This document shows positions 1 to 8,746 of a stretch of DNA of 64,000 nucleotides, piece by piece; within the stretch, counting starts at the first letter, position 1, and each line of letters begins with the position of its first letter. Location of the stretch: assembly GCF_000423945.1 (NCBI RefSeq), contig NZ_AUIY01000001.1, positions 1-64,000 of the forward strand, given 5' to 3'. The notes under the pieces are model-generated. The model was given only the letters and a program-made list of their open reading frames with translations, did not search any database and was not told the origin of the DNA. This DNA is from Butyrivibrio sp. XPD2002. Its GTDB lineage: Bacteria > Bacillota > Clostridia > Lachnospirales > Lachnospiraceae. The translations under genes and the position numbers were made by a program.

Positions 1-338
1 TGAAGCTGCTGGAATGACACAAAGCATGTCCCGTGTAGCTAAATGCATCGATAATGGTCCGATGGAAGGATTTTGGGGAATACTTAAACGCGAACGGTAT
101 TATGGGAACCGATTCACTGACAGAGACACTCTTGTGAAAATGATAGAGGACTACATAGAATACTACAATACTAGGCGATTACAGAGAAAACTTGGGATTT
201 TAACACCATTCGAGAAGTACGAGCAGTATCTGGCGGTAGCATAAAAACTGCCACCAGATCAACAATCTGATGGCAGAAAATTTTGTTTTTTCTATTGTCT
301 ACTTGACGGGTAGCAGTTCACTTAGTGCGACAGCCCCT
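1..338 (+). mobile_element. 3' end of an IS3-family insertion sequence
   Basis: The window opens inside an insertion sequence. It carries the last 80 codons of an IS3-type transposase, then about 95 bases of non-coding end. That end includes TCTACTTGACGGGTAGCAG around 298-316 and GTGCGACAGCCCC around 325-337. Read inward from the right, this gives GGGGCTGTCGCAC, which resembles terminal repeats I know from IS150-like elements. The exact terminus and target duplication cannot be set because the left end lies outside the window. The element stops about 6 bases from the stop codon of the convergent MATE gene. Confidence 0.7.
2..244 (+). CDS. IS3-family transposase, C-terminal part (5' truncated by window)
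   Basis: The reading frame is open from base 2, so the start lies upstream of the window; an internal ATG at 14 is not the real start. The 80 visible residues are the end of the DDE integrase (rve) core of an IS3/IS150-type OrfB. SMSRVAKCIDNGPMEGFWG matches the family block around the third catalytic acid (Glu of MEGFW), followed by LKRERYY and the YIEYYNTRRLQRKLG-type tail typical of these enzymes. The visible part shows no frameshift or stop, so the element may be intact. Whether the usual OrfA/OrfB programmed frameshift is present cannot be seen. Confidence 0.85.
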   Translation, partial: EAAGMTQSMSRVAKCIDNGPMEGFWGILKRERYYGNRFTDRDTLVKMIEDYIEYYNTRRLQRKLGILTPFEKYEQYLAVA

Positions 339-343
339 TGTTT

Positions 344-1699
344 TTAGTATTCATCTCTTGTTATATTGCGGAGCCATTTTTTGCTCTTGTAGTGACCGAT
401 AACCCAAGGCCATTTTACAAATTCGTCGGTGCAGAGAAGGAAGTAAACCCACATGGGCGGCAGCTTTAGAAGTGCAGCGGCTATAAATCCCAGTGGAACA
501 GCGTAGCACCACATATCGATGGTGTCACAGATAAAGCCCCAGCGGCTGTCACCACCTGCTCTGAATACTCCTGCGATAAGAGTTGTATTAACAGCAGCAC
601 CCATTACGTAATAGGTGTTTATGAAAAGCATGGTTTTTAAATAGTCTTTTCCGAGCGGTGTAAGATTTGCAAAGCTAAGAAATATCGGCATAAGAAGGAA
701 GATTATAAGACCTCCTATTGCACCGAATAACACTGTCATTTTCATAAGTGTCTTGGACGCTTCGTCCGCATCCTCGAGACGGTTTTCACCGATTATCTGA
801 CCAAGAAGGATTCCACCTGCGCTGGCAACGCCAAAGCAAAGGATCGTTCCGAAATTCCTTGCAAGGGAAGTGAAGGAATAAGCAGCAACCACGTCGCTTC
901 CGAGGAACTGTCCGATGATTACGGAGTACATGGAAAATGCCAGGCCCCAGGATACATCGTTTAGCATGGCAGGAAGTGCCATTTTGAAAAAGTCCTTGAG
1001 AAGCAGATCATTTTTAATAAACATGTAGGAGAGCTTGAGCTTTGCATTTTTACTTCTGATGGAGACAATGATACATAAGATAAGCTCTATAACTCTTGAT
1101 ATTGAGGTTGCAAGAGCAACACCTGCGGCACCAAGCTGCGGTGCTCCGAAAAGTCCGAAAATGAACACCGCGTTAAGCAGGATATTAAGCGAAAAGGCTA
1201 TGGTGTTCAGAACTGTTGAGATGGTGACTCTTCCTATACTTCTGAGGGTAGAAAGGTATATCTCGATAACACCCCAGCAGATATAAGCGACGCTGATGTT
1301 CCTGAGGTATGAGGCTCCGATGGTGATGAGCTCCGGGTCAGGAGTGAACACGCGCATCATATATCTTGGGAAGAACATGGCACATGCGCCAAATGCAAAT
1401 GCGGCCAGAAGTGAAAATCTAAGAGCGATGCCTTCTATAACATCTATGGCCTTCATGTCGCCTTTTCCATAGTACTGGGAGCAGAGCATGGTAACTCCGG
1501 TACCAAGACCATAGAAAATCATAAACAGAACGCTGGCATACTGGGCAGCAAGAGAAACTGCTGATATATGGCTTTGTCCCACATAGTTGAGCATAACCAC
1601 GTCAGCTGAGTTTACTGCGACGCTTAACAGATTTTGAAGTACGATCGGGATTGTTAATTTTAATATTTGTGAACGATATTTTTTCTTGTTGCGATTCAT
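344..1699 (-). CDS. MATE-family multidrug/cation efflux transporter
   Basis: This 451-residue integral membrane protein has about twelve hydrophobic segments in two halves, the size and layout of MATE (MatE) exporters. These use Na+ or H+ gradients to expel cationic drugs or metabolites. The N-terminal half starts with a short basic tail (MNRNKKKYRS) and a first helix rich in I, V and L. The paired segments LNTIAFSLNILLNAVFIFGLFG and, in the second half, VNTTLIAGVFRAGGDSRWGF (here cut into short pieces: FRAGGDSRWG) are typical MATE loops. The ATG is preceded by AGGATGAC. The gene is monocistronic and convergent with the IS3 end at 338. The substrate cannot be told from sequence. Confidence 0.88.
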   Translation of the reverse strand: MNRNKKKYRSQILKLTIPIVLQNLLSVAVNSADVVMLNYVGQSHISAVSLAAQYASVLFMIFYGLGTGVTMLCSQYYGKGDMKAIDVIEGIALRFSLLAAFAFGACAMFFPRYMMRVFTPDPELITIGASYLRNISVAYICWGVIEIYLSTLRSIGRVTISTVLNTIAFSLNILLNAVFIFGLFGAPQLGAAGVALATSISRVIELILCIIVSIRSKNAKLKLSYMFIKNDLLLKDFFKMALPAMLNDVSWGLAFSMYSVIIGQFLGSDVVAAYSFTSLARNFGTILCFGVASAGGILLGQIIGENRLEDADEASKTLMKMTVLFGAIGGLIIFLLMPIFLSFANLTPLGKDYLKTMLFINTYYVMGAAVNTTLIAGVFRAGGDSRWGFICDTIDMWCYAVPLGFIAAALLKLPPMWVYFLLCTDEFVKWPWVIGHYKSKKWLRNITRDEY

Positions 1700-1811
1700 G
1701 ATGTCATCCTATCTGAAATTGTTGTGTACGATTAATAATATTAACACAACTAAATAGTATAATAACAGACGGGACATGATATTTTCCTACCATAAATTTA
1801 TGGGGTTCACC

Positions 1812-1840
1812 TTGACTTTTTATTTGCTCGTAGTTAAACT
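1812..1840 (+). promoter_or_regulatory. Sigma-A promoter of the pheST T-box leader
   Basis: TTGACT at 1812-1817 and TAAACT at 1835-1840 are separated by exactly 17 bases. Transcription would begin near 1847, just before the T-box stem I, which fits a leader of about 240 nt. No other good promoter lies between this site and pheS. Confidence 0.65.
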
Positions 1841-1846
1841 AATGGG

Positions 1847-2077
1847 CAGAGCGTTGATGATGTGGGGCGTGTCCCCGGGATGTTCTGTTTTCCATAATAG
1901 AGAGACAGGTCACTGGCTGGAAGCCTGTCTGGTAAAGACAGTTCGGAAATTTCGCATCGGAGCTACAATTTAAGATTAAAATGAGTGTCTGTCATGTATT
2001 TATGGCAGGAATCAGGGTGGTACCGCGGATTATATTCGTCCCTTACATCTTTAACGATGTAAGGGATTTTATTTTTT
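1847..2077 (+). ncRNA. T-box riboswitch leader (phenylalanine) of pheS-pheT
   Basis: This is a tRNA-sensing leader. It contains the stem I distal element (GAGAGACAGGTCACTGGCTG near 1900), a specifier-loop region with GGAAATTTCGCATCGGAGC at about 1945-1963, and the T-box proper AGGGTGGTACCGCGG at 2014-2028, whose core pairs with the acceptor end of uncharged tRNA. The likely specifier codon is TTC (Phe) at 1951-1953, matching the downstream gene. The leader ends in an intrinsic terminator that the antiterminator (T-box plus bases of the terminator arm) would disrupt when tRNA-Phe is uncharged. Small open frames inside it are not genes. Confidence 0.93.
2040..2077 (+). terminator. T-box controlled intrinsic terminator
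   Basis: A perfect 10-bp stem, CCCTTACATC (2040-2049) with GATGTAAGGG (2056-2065), is followed by a T-rich run to 2077. The pheS Shine-Dalgarno AGGAGG starts at 2078, directly after the T-run. This is the OFF structure of the T-box switch. Confidence 0.9.
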
Positions 2078-2088
2078 AGGAGGTAAAC

Positions 2089-3111
2089 ATGATCAAAGAG
2101 CAGTTAGAAAAAATCAGGGAAAGTGCGCTTAAGCAGATCGAAGAGACAGAAAGTCTTGATAAGCTTAATGATGTTCGCGTAACTATCCTTGGTAAAAAGG
2201 GAGAACTTACAAGTATCCTTAAGAGCATGAAGGATGTGGCACCTGAGGACAGACCCAAGGTTGGCCAGATGGTAAATGAAGTAAGAGAGGAAATCGAAAA
2301 GAACCTCGAGTTTACAAAGAAGAAGATGGAGGCTGCTGTCCGCGAGGCTAAGCTTGCCAGCGAGACTATCGACGTTACACTTCCTGCAAAGAAGAATAAC
2401 GTAGGTCACCGTCATCCCAATACCATCACTCTTGAGGACGTTGAGAATGTCTTCATCGGAATGGGTTATGAGGTTGCTGAGGGTCCTGAGGTTGAGAAGG
2501 ACTATTACAACTTTGAGGCACTTAATATCCCTGCAGATCACCCTGCAAAGGATGAGCAGGATACTTTCTATATTTCAGGAGATCTTCTTCTTCGTACACA
2601 GACATCTTCAACTCAGGTTCATGAGATGGAGAAGGGTAAGCTTCCTATTAAGATGATCGCTCCCGGTCGTGTTTTCAGAGCAGATGAAGTTGATGCTACA
2701 CACAGCCCCAGCTTCCACCAGATCGAGGGTCTTGTTATCGATAAGGACATCACCTTTGCTGATCTTAAGGGAACTCTTGCTGAGTTTGCCAAGGAGATCT
2801 TCGGGGAGGACGTTAAGGTTAAATTCAGACCTCATCACTTCCCATTCACAGAGCCTTCTGCTGAGATGGACGTAAGCTGCTTTAAGTGCGGTGGTAAGGG
2901 ATGCCGTTTCTGTAAGGGCGAAGGATGGATTGAGATCCTTGGCTGCGGTATGGTTCATCCTCACGTTCTTGAGATGAGTGGAATCGATCCTAACGAGTAC
3001 ACCGGCTTTGCATTCGGTCTCGGTCTTGAGAGAATTGCAGTGCTTAAATATGAGATTGATGACATGCGTCTCCTGTACGAGAACGACATACGATTCTTAG
3101 AGCAGTTCTAA
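2089..3111 (+). CDS. pheS: Phenylalanine--tRNA ligase alpha subunit
   Basis: PheS is the catalytic subunit of the alpha2-beta2 PheRS that charges tRNA-Phe in the cytoplasm. At 340 residues it has the usual family length. It has the N-terminal coiled-coil arm (about residues 1-85, rich in K/E) followed by the class II core: GHRHPNTIT near residue 104, the [18 protein letters not shown] block (motif 2 region) and the motif 3 end [14 protein letters not shown] Cys cluster [17 protein letters not shown] near residues 265-281 is a zinc-ribbon-like insert seen in many clostridial PheS. The start follows AGGAGG at 7 bases. pheT lies 46 bases downstream, and both are under the T-box. Confidence 0.98.
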   Translation: MIKEQLEKIRESALKQIEETESLDKLNDVRVTILGKKGELTSILKSMKDVAPEDRPKVGQMVNEVREEIEKNLEFTKKKMEAAVREAKLASETIDVTLPAKKNNVGHRHPNTITLEDVENVFIGMGYEVAEGPEVEKDYYNFEALNIPADHPAKDEQDTFYISGDLLLRTQTSSTQVHEMEKGKLPIKMIAPGRVFRADEVDATHSPSFHQIEGLVIDKDITFADLKGTLAEFAKEIFGEDVKVKFRPHHFPFTEPSAEMDVSCFKCGGKGCRFCKGEGWIEILGCGMVHPHVLEMSGIDPNEYTGFAFGLGLERIAVLKYEIDDMRLLYENDIRFLEQF

Positions 3112-3157
3112 AAGTAATCACTTAGCGAGGTTATTACATAAAAAGGAGATTAGAAAT

Positions 3158-5578
3158 ATGGATGCTAATTTAAATTGGCTTAAAGTATACGTACCGGATT
3201 TGAATGCAAGTGATCAGGAAATCCTTGATGCACTTACACTTTCCGGAACAAAGGGCGAAGGATTTCATCGCCTTGATAAAAATTTAGAGAAAATTGTTGT
3301 AGGTCAGATCGACAAGATCGAGCCTCATCCGGACGCTGACAAACTGGTTATCTGCCAGGTTAACATCGGCTCTGAAATGATTCAGATCGTTACCGGTGCA
3401 AAGAACATGAAGGAAGGCGATAAGGTTCCTGTTGTTCTTGATGGCGGAAGAGTTGCAGGCGGACATGACGGCAGCCCGAATCCTGAGGAAGGAATCAAGA
3501 TCAAGGCTGGCAAGCTTCGCGGTGTTCCCAGTGCAGGTATGATGTGCTCTATCGAGGAGCTTGGTTCATCAAAGGATTTCTATCCGGATGCTCCCGAGGA
3601 CGGACTTTATATTCTTCCTGAGGATACAGAGGTTGGAGCTGACGCAGTAGAGGTGCTCGGTCTTCACGATACAGTATTCGAATTTGAAGTAACAAGTAAC
3701 CGCGTAGACTGCTACAGCATTCTTGGTATTGCAAGAGAAACAGCAGCTACCTTCAAGCTTCCCTTCAAGGCTCCTGAGGTTAAGGTTGAGGAGACTTCTG
3801 AGAAGGCTTCTGATTATATTTCAGTTGAGATCAAGGATGCAGATCTTTGCTCACGTTACTGCGCAAGGGTTTGTACAGATATAGAGGTTGGTCCTTCACC
3901 CGAGTGGATGCAGAGAAGACTTGCTGCTAACGGTGTAAGACCTATAAACAATATTGTTGATATTACTAACTATGTAATGCTTGAGTATGGTCAGCCCATG
4001 CATGCATTCGACCTTTCAACAATCGCTGGCAACAAGATCGTTGTTAAGAGAGCACAGGACGGCGAGAAGTTTGTAACTCTTGACGGTCAGGAGAGAAATC
4101 TCGACAGCGAAGTTATCATGATCTGTGATGGCGAAAAGGAAGTAGCTATCGGCGGTATCATGGGTGGTGAGAACTCAATGATCACAGAGGGTGCTAAGAC
4201 AGTTCTCTTTGAGGCTGCTACCTTCAATGGTCCCAACATCCGTAAGAGTGCTAAGAGAATCGGCCTTCGTACTGATGCTTCTGGCTTCTTTGAAAAGGGT
4301 CTTGATCCTAACAACGCTGAGGATGCTATCAATCGTGCATGTCAGCTTGTTAACGAGCTTGGCTGTGGTAAGGTAACATCTGGAATTGTTGAGGCAAAAT
4401 CACCTATCAAGCCTCTGAACAGAATTAAGTTTGAGCCCGAGAGAATCAACAAGCTTCTTGGTACAGATATCGACAGACAGACTATGCTTGATATCTTTGC
4501 AAGAGAAGAGCTTGTATATGACGAGGCTTCAAACGAGATTATTATCCCCAGCTTCAGACAGGACCTTGTAGGCTTCTGTGACATCGCTGAGGAGGTTGCA
4601 AGATTCTATGGCTATGACAAGATTCCTTCTACACTTCCTAAGAATGCACCTACAACAGGTAAGCTTACATTCAAGATGACTGTTGAGAAGACAGCTCGTG
4701 AGGTTGCACAGTTCTGCGGCTTCTCACAGGCTTACGGCTATTCCTTCGAGAGCCCCAAGGTATTTGATAAGCTTCTTTTACCTGAGGATGCTCCTGAGAG
4801 AAATGCAATTACAATTTCAAACCCTCTTGGTGAGGACTTCTCAATTATGAGAACAATCCCGCTTAACGTTATCCTTACAAGCCTTGCAACTAACTTCAAG
4901 CGCAGAAACAAGGATGTTAAGCTTTACGAGATAGCTAATATCTACATCGCTAAGGAGCTTCCTCTTAAGGAACTTCCCGATGAGAGAGCACAGTTTGTTC
5001 TTGGTTTCTACGGTGATGGCGACTTCTTCACAATGAAGGGTGCTGTTGAGGAGTTCCTTGGACAGATCGGTATGGCTGACGAGCTTGAGTATGATGCTAA
5101 GGCAGGTAAGCCTTTCCTTCATCCCGGACGTCAGGCACTTATCAGCTTCAAGGGAGAGACAATCGGTTATCTTGGTGAGGTTCATCCTGAAGTACTTGAT
5201 AACTATGGAATCGGTTCAAGAGCTTATGTTGCAGTTCTTGATCTTCCTGCAATCGTTCCTCACGCAAGCTACAACCGTGTTTACACAGGAATCGCTAAGT
5301 TCCCTGCTGTAACAAGAGACATCAGTATGGTAGTTCCTACAGATGTAACAGCCGGCAACATCGAGAAGATGATCAGACAGCGCGGTGGTAAGAAGCTTGA
5401 GAAGCTTGAACTTTTCGATATTTATGAGGGATCTCAGATTGAGAAGGGCTTCAAGTCCATGGCTTATTCACTTGCATTCAGAGACAAGGAAAAAACCCTT
5501 GCAGATGATGAGATCAATGCAGCTATGAAGAAGATATTGAATGGCCTTGAGAGCCTGAATATTAAGCTTAGAAGTTGA
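3158..5578 (+). CDS. pheT: Phenylalanine--tRNA ligase beta subunit
   Basis: PheT is the 806-residue editing and tRNA-binding subunit of PheRS and is of normal length. Visible domains in order: an OB-fold tRNA-binding (EMAP-II-like) domain at about residues 40-155 (VVGQIDKIEPHPDADKL), the B3/B4 editing domain at about 210-390 (NRVDCYSILGIARE, then NNIVDITNYVMLEYGQPMHA), the B5 domain at about 405-475, the inactive class II-like core, and the C-terminal anticodon-binding FDX-ACB domain (FPAVTRDISMVVP at about residue 710 onward). The ATG follows AAAAAGGAG. A weak hairpin (GTAAT...ATTAC, 3114-3137) sits between pheS and pheT and is not a strong terminator. Confidence 0.98.
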   Translation: MDANLNWLKVYVPDLNASDQEILDALTLSGTKGEGFHRLDKNLEKIVVGQIDKIEPHPDADKLVICQVNIGSEMIQIVTGAKNMKEGDKVPVVLDGGRVAGGHDGSPNPEEGIKIKAGKLRGVPSAGMMCSIEELGSSKDFYPDAPEDGLYILPEDTEVGADAVEVLGLHDTVFEFEVTSNRVDCYSILGIARETAATFKLPFKAPEVKVEETSEKASDYISVEIKDADLCSRYCARVCTDIEVGPSPEWMQRRLAANGVRPINNIVDITNYVMLEYGQPMHAFDLSTIAGNKIVVKRAQDGEKFVTLDGQERNLDSEVIMICDGEKEVAIGGIMGGENSMITEGAKTVLFEAATFNGPNIRKSAKRIGLRTDASGFFEKGLDPNNAEDAINRACQLVNELGCGKVTSGIVEAKSPIKPLNRIKFEPERINKLLGTDIDRQTMLDIFAREELVYDEASNEIIIPSFRQDLVGFCDIAEEVARFYGYDKIPSTLPKNAPTTGKLTFKMTVEKTAREVAQFCGFSQAYGYSFESPKVFDKLLLPEDAPERNAITISNPLGEDFSIMRTIPLNVILTSLATNFKRRNKDVKLYEIANIYIAKELPLKELPDERAQFVLGFYGDGDFFTMKGAVEEFLGQIGMADELEYDAKAGKPFLHPGRQALISFKGETIGYLGEVHPEVLDNYGIGSRAYVAVLDLPAIVPHASYNRVYTGIAKFPAVTRDISMVVPTDVTAGNIEKMIRQRGGKKLEKLELFDIYEGSQIEKGFKSMAYSLAFRDKEKTLADDEINAAMKKILNGLESLNIKLRS

Positions 5579-5585
5579 TTATGAA

Positions 5586-5652
5586 CCCTCATCCGTCAGC
5601 TTCGCTGACACCTTCCCCCAGAGGGGGAAGGTGCCCGAAGGGCGGATGAGGG
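5586..5652 (+). repeat. Intergenic repeat, cloverleaf-like palindromic element (family A, copy 1)
   Basis: CCCTCATCCG (5586-5595) pairs perfectly with CGGATGAGGG (5643-5652). Inside are three hairpins: TCAGC-TTC-GCTGA (5596-5608), CACCTTCCCCC-AGA-GGGGGAAGGTG (5609-5633, 11 bp) and CCC-GAA-GGG (5634-5642). The result is a compact four-way structure filling the gap between pheT and the aminopeptidase, ending 4 bases before the latter's AAAGGAG. Similar CCCTCATCCG/CTTCGCTGA palindromes are scattered through gut clostridial genomes. A second, simpler copy lies at 57467. It lacks the tRNA conserved bases and is not a tRNA. Confidence 0.8.
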
Positions 5653-5665
5653 GAAAGGAGAACAT

Positions 5666-7162
5666 ATGAAAAGAACCAACGTATGGACAAAATACACTGC
5701 AAAGCAGTTAAAAGAATTAGAGTCATTTACTGACAACTATAAGACATTCCTTGATAACGCAAAGACAGAGCGTGAAGCGATTGACACAATCGTAAACGAG
5801 ATCGAGGAAAAGGGCTACAGAGAGCTCAACACTCTCATCGGCAAGAACACAAAGCTTAAGAAGGGCGACAAGGTTTACAGCGTTTGGATGAACAAGTCTA
5901 TTGTTATGTTCCAGATCGGTTCCGAGCCCTTTGAGAACGGTATGAACATCCTGGGTGCTCATATCGATTCTCCCAGAATGGATGTTAAGCAGAATCCCCT
6001 TTATGAGGATACAAACATTGCTTACCTTGATACTCACTACTATGGTGGTATCAAGAAATATCTGTATGTTACTATTCCGCTTTCAATTCACGGCGTAGTT
6101 GTAAAGAAGGACGGCACAACAGTACAGCTTAATGTAGGTGAGGATGAGGACGATCCGGTATTCTTCATCAGTGATCTTCTTATTCACCTTTCAGCTGATC
6201 TTATGGGCAAGAAGGCCTCCAATGTAGTAGAGGGTGAGGCTCTTGATCTTGTTGTTGGAAGCAGACCCTTCGTTATCGAGAGTGATGATAAGAAGAAGGC
6301 TGATAAGAAAAACAGCAAGCTCACAGATGGTCAGCAGTATGCTGTATCCTATGAGAAGGAAGTTAAGGAAGAGAGCGGCAAGGTAAGCGACGCTGTTAAG
6401 CGTGGTATCCTTGGAATCCTCTATGATCTTTACGGTATCGAGGAGGAGGACTTCCTTTCAGCAGAGCTCGAGATCGTTCCTGCAGGAAAGGCAAGAGACG
6501 CAGGCTTTGACCGTTCAATGATCCTTGCTTATGGTCAGGACGACAGAGTATGTGCATATCCTTCAATGGAGGCACTCCTTGATGTTAAGAACCTTAAGAG
6601 AACAGGCTGTTGCATCCTTGTTGACAAGGAAGAGATCGGTAGCGTAGGCGCTACAGGTATGCAGAGTAAGTTCTTTGAGAACGCTGTTGCAGAGCTTATG
6701 AATCTCTGTGGTGAGTACAGCGAGCTTAAGCTCAGAAGATGCCTTGCAAATTCCTGCATGCTTTCATCTGATGTTAACGCTGCATTCGATCCGCTTTACG
6801 CAGGTCAGTTTGAGAAGAAGAATGCATCACTTCTTGGCTATGGCCCTGTATTTAGTAAGTTTACAGGCAGCCGTGGAAAGTCAGGCTCCAATGATGCTAA
6901 CGCTGAGTACATCGCTCATCTTAGAAGCATCTTCGAAGAGGATGATGTGGAATTCCAGATGGCTGAGCTTGGTAAGGTAGACGTAGGTGGTGGCGGAACA
7001 ATCGCTTACATCCTTGCACTTTACGGAATGAATGTTATTGATAGCGGCGTAGCAGTTCTTAACATGCACGCACCTTATGAAGCTACTTCCAAGGCTGATG
7101 TCTATGAGGCATACAGAGGCTACAAGACATTCCTGAATAAGGCTAGTCTTACGAATATGTAA
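5666..7162 (+). CDS. M18-family zinc aminopeptidase (aminopeptidase I type)
   Basis: This cytoplasmic metallopeptidase removes N-terminal residues (often Asp/Glu or neutral) from peptides. The 498-residue protein shows the M18 metal-site blocks in order: GAHIDSPRMD near residue 95 (HxD), DKEEIGSVGATGM near residue 320 (EE), VDVGGGGTIAYILA near 440, and the final NMHAPYEATSKADVYEAY with its metal-binding His. M18 enzymes form large tetrahedral dodecamers. A Lys-rich insert near residues 205-240 (DDKKKADKKNSK) looks like a surface loop. The ATG follows AAAGGAG. The gene sits alone between two intergenic repeats. Substrate preference cannot be assigned. Confidence 0.9.
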   Translation: MKRTNVWTKYTAKQLKELESFTDNYKTFLDNAKTEREAIDTIVNEIEEKGYRELNTLIGKNTKLKKGDKVYSVWMNKSIVMFQIGSEPFENGMNILGAHIDSPRMDVKQNPLYEDTNIAYLDTHYYGGIKKYLYVTIPLSIHGVVVKKDGTTVQLNVGEDEDDPVFFISDLLIHLSADLMGKKASNVVEGEALDLVVGSRPFVIESDDKKKADKKNSKLTDGQQYAVSYEKEVKEESGKVSDAVKRGILGILYDLYGIEEEDFLSAELEIVPAGKARDAGFDRSMILAYGQDDRVCAYPSMEALLDVKNLKRTGCCILVDKEEIGSVGATGMQSKFFENAVAELMNLCGEYSELKLRRCLANSCMLSSDVNAAFDPLYAGQFEKKNASLLGYGPVFSKFTGSRGKSGSNDANAEYIAHLRSIFEEDDVEFQMAELGKVDVGGGGTIAYILALYGMNVIDSGVAVLNMHAPYEATSKADVYEAYRGYKTFLNKASLTNM

Positions 7163-7171
7163 AGTGAGATA

Positions 7172-7238
7172 GCAAATCTTTGATTTGCGTGATCGAACTT
7201 TGTTCTGGCGAGGGCTTTAGCCCGAGAGCAGAATTTCC
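7172..7238 (+). repeat. Intergenic hairpin repeat (family B, copy 1)
   Basis: GCAAATC-TTT-GATTTGC (7172-7188) is a 7-bp hairpin. It is followed by GTTCTGGCGAGGGCTTTAGC from 7202 onward, which closes on CCCGAGAGCAGAAT to about 7234. The same GTTCTGGCGAG...GAGAGCAGAA(C/T)TTCC framework recurs after the chemoreceptor gene at about 22859-22892. It lies between the M18 peptidase and queA, with no U-run, so it is more likely a dispersed repeat than a terminator. Confidence 0.6.
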
Positions 7239-7262
7239 TTATGAATTTTTAGGAGAAAAATA

Positions 7263-8342
7263 TTGAGTATTACAAATTCAGGTGCGGCGGACCCTAATCT
7301 GGGTCTTCGCACCAGCGATTATTATTTTGATCTTCCCGAGGAACTTATCGCTCAGGACCCGCTTCCTGCCCGCGATGATGCAAAGCTTCTTGTAATGAAT
7401 AAGAATACGGGTAAGACTACCCATAAGATTTTTCATGATATCATCGACTATCTTAAGCCCGGTGACTGCCTCGTGTTAAATGACACAAAGGTTATCCCTG
7501 CACGTCTTCTTGGAACCAAGAAGGATACAGGCGCTGCAGTTGAGATACTTCTTCTCAAGAGAAGAGAGAATGATATTTGGGAGACACTTGTTAAGCCCGG
7601 GAAGAAGCTTCGCCCCGGCGCAGAGGTTATCTTCGGAGAAGGACTTCTTAATGCTAAGATCCTTGATATTGTTGAAGAGGGTAACAGACTTGTTCAGTTT
7701 TCCTACGAAGGAATCTTTGAGGAGGTGCTTGATAAGCTTGGAGAGATGCCGCTTCCGCCTTATATCACACATAAACTTCAGGACAAGAATATGTACCAGA
7801 CAGTTTATGCAAAGTATGAGGGATCAGCAGCTGCGCCCACAGCAGGTCTTCACTTTACTCAGGAGCTTTTAAAGAAAATCCAGGACAAGGGAATTGATCT
7901 TGCGTATGTAACACTACATGTGGGACTTGGAACCTTCAGACCTGTTAAGGTTACTAACGTTCTTGAGCATCATATGCACACAGAGTGGTATCAGGTTAAT
8001 AAAGAAGCTGCGGATAAGATAAATAAGGCAAAGGAGAGCGGACATCGGGTTATCTGTGTTGGAACAACCAGCTGCAGAACCATCGAGAGCGCTGCCGGTG
8101 AAAACGGACATATCGAGCCCTGTGCAGATAATACATCCATTTTCATTTATCCGGGCTATAAGTTTAAGGTCACAGATTGCCTTATAACAAATTTCCATCT
8201 TCCGGAATCAACGCTTGTTATGCTTGTTTCAGCACTTGCAGGCAGAGAAAATGTGCTTAACGCATACAATGAAGCTATCGAAAAACGTTACAGATTCTTT
8301 AGCTTTGGCGATGCATGTTTCTTTACGGATGATGAGATTTAA
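7263..8342 (+). CDS. queA: S-adenosylmethionine:tRNA ribosyltransferase-isomerase
   Basis: QueA transfers and isomerises the ribosyl group of SAM onto 7-aminomethyl-7-deazaguanine in tRNA (GUN anticodons), giving epoxyqueuosine. The 359-residue protein has the family N-terminus [19 protein letters not shown], the block [21 protein letters not shown] and [10 protein letters not shown], and the end FGDACFF. The start is TTG at 7263, preceded by AGGAG (7251-7255) at a 7-base spacing. The next in-frame ATG is far inside the conserved domain, so TTG is firm. This adds about 16 residues ([15 protein letters not shown]) before the usual start. No tgt gene is nearby. Confidence 0.96.
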   Translation: MSITNSGAADPNLGLRTSDYYFDLPEELIAQDPLPARDDAKLLVMNKNTGKTTHKIFHDIIDYLKPGDCLVLNDTKVIPARLLGTKKDTGAAVEILLLKRRENDIWETLVKPGKKLRPGAEVIFGEGLLNAKILDIVEEGNRLVQFSYEGIFEEVLDKLGEMPLPPYITHKLQDKNMYQTVYAKYEGSAAAPTAGLHFTQELLKKIQDKGIDLAYVTLHVGLGTFRPVKVTNVLEHHMHTEWYQVNKEAADKINKAKESGHRVICVGTTSCRTIESAAGENGHIEPCADNTSIFIYPGYKFKVTDCLITNFHLPESTLVMLVSALAGRENVLNAYNEAIEKRYRFFSFGDACFFTDDEI

Positions 8343-8350
8343 GATATAAT
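8322..8350 (+). promoter_or_regulatory. Possible promoter for the PilZ-ugd pair
   Basis: TTTACG (8322-8327) and a perfect TATAAT (8345-8350) are 17 bases apart at the end of queA. They are placed to start a transcript about 35 nt before the PilZ gene. The -35 box matches the consensus at four of six positions. Confidence 0.45.
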
Positions 8351-8390
8351 TATTTTCTAAATCGAACATTATTTATCTGAGGGGGAAATT

Positions 8391-8735
8391 ATGGAAGAGA
8401 GAAGAAAATACAAAAGGCTTGACCTTGATGGTGAGCTCATCATGAAACCTATTTGCTCTACTTCAGAGCCGGAGGCAGTTGCTATTTCAGTTATAAACTG
8501 TTCCCGTGCAGGAATGGGATTTCAGTCAGACTTACAGCTTACCATGGGGGATAACTATGAATGTAACCTCACCATTTGGACTAAAGAGGTTCTTCATGTA
8601 TTCATTAAAATCGTTCGAGGAACTGCCCTTGAGGATAGCTATGAATATGGTGCTATTTTCATCGGAATGCCTGAATATGACAGACAGAGAATCTCTGTTT
8701 ATGAGACTGTTCAGGATACACTCGAGGAAATGTAA
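8391..8735 (+). CDS. PilZ-domain protein, probable c-di-GMP receptor
   Basis: This 114-residue single-domain protein has both c-di-GMP-binding signatures of PilZ: RKYKR (R5 to R9, RxxxR) and NCSRAG (N36-x-S-x-x-G41). The intact signatures predict that it binds the second messenger. PilZ proteins act as allosteric partners of exopolysaccharide or motility machinery. The gene is 11 bases upstream of UDP-glucose dehydrogenase and almost surely co-transcribed with it, which suggests control of a uronic-acid-containing polysaccharide; that is inference. The start follows GAGGGGGAAATT. A membrane EAL phosphodiesterase that could lower c-di-GMP lies at 15047. Confidence 0.85.
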   Translation: MEERRKYKRLDLDGELIMKPICSTSEPEAVAISVINCSRAGMGFQSDLQLTMGDNYECNLTIWTKEVLHVFIKIVRGTALEDSYEYGAIFIGMPEYDRQRISVYETVQDTLEEM

Positions 8736-8746
8736 AGGATTATATT

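Noticed and set aside
1776-1973. 65-codon open frame upstream of pheS
   Set aside because: It lies across the promoter and stem I of the T-box leader, has no ribosome binding site and no protein-like composition.
5586-5652. Cloverleaf fold suggesting a tRNA
   Set aside because: It has no TTCGA arm, no anticodon-loop consensus and no CCA-adjacent acceptor pattern; the arms are GC-rich perfect palindromes typical of dispersed repeats.
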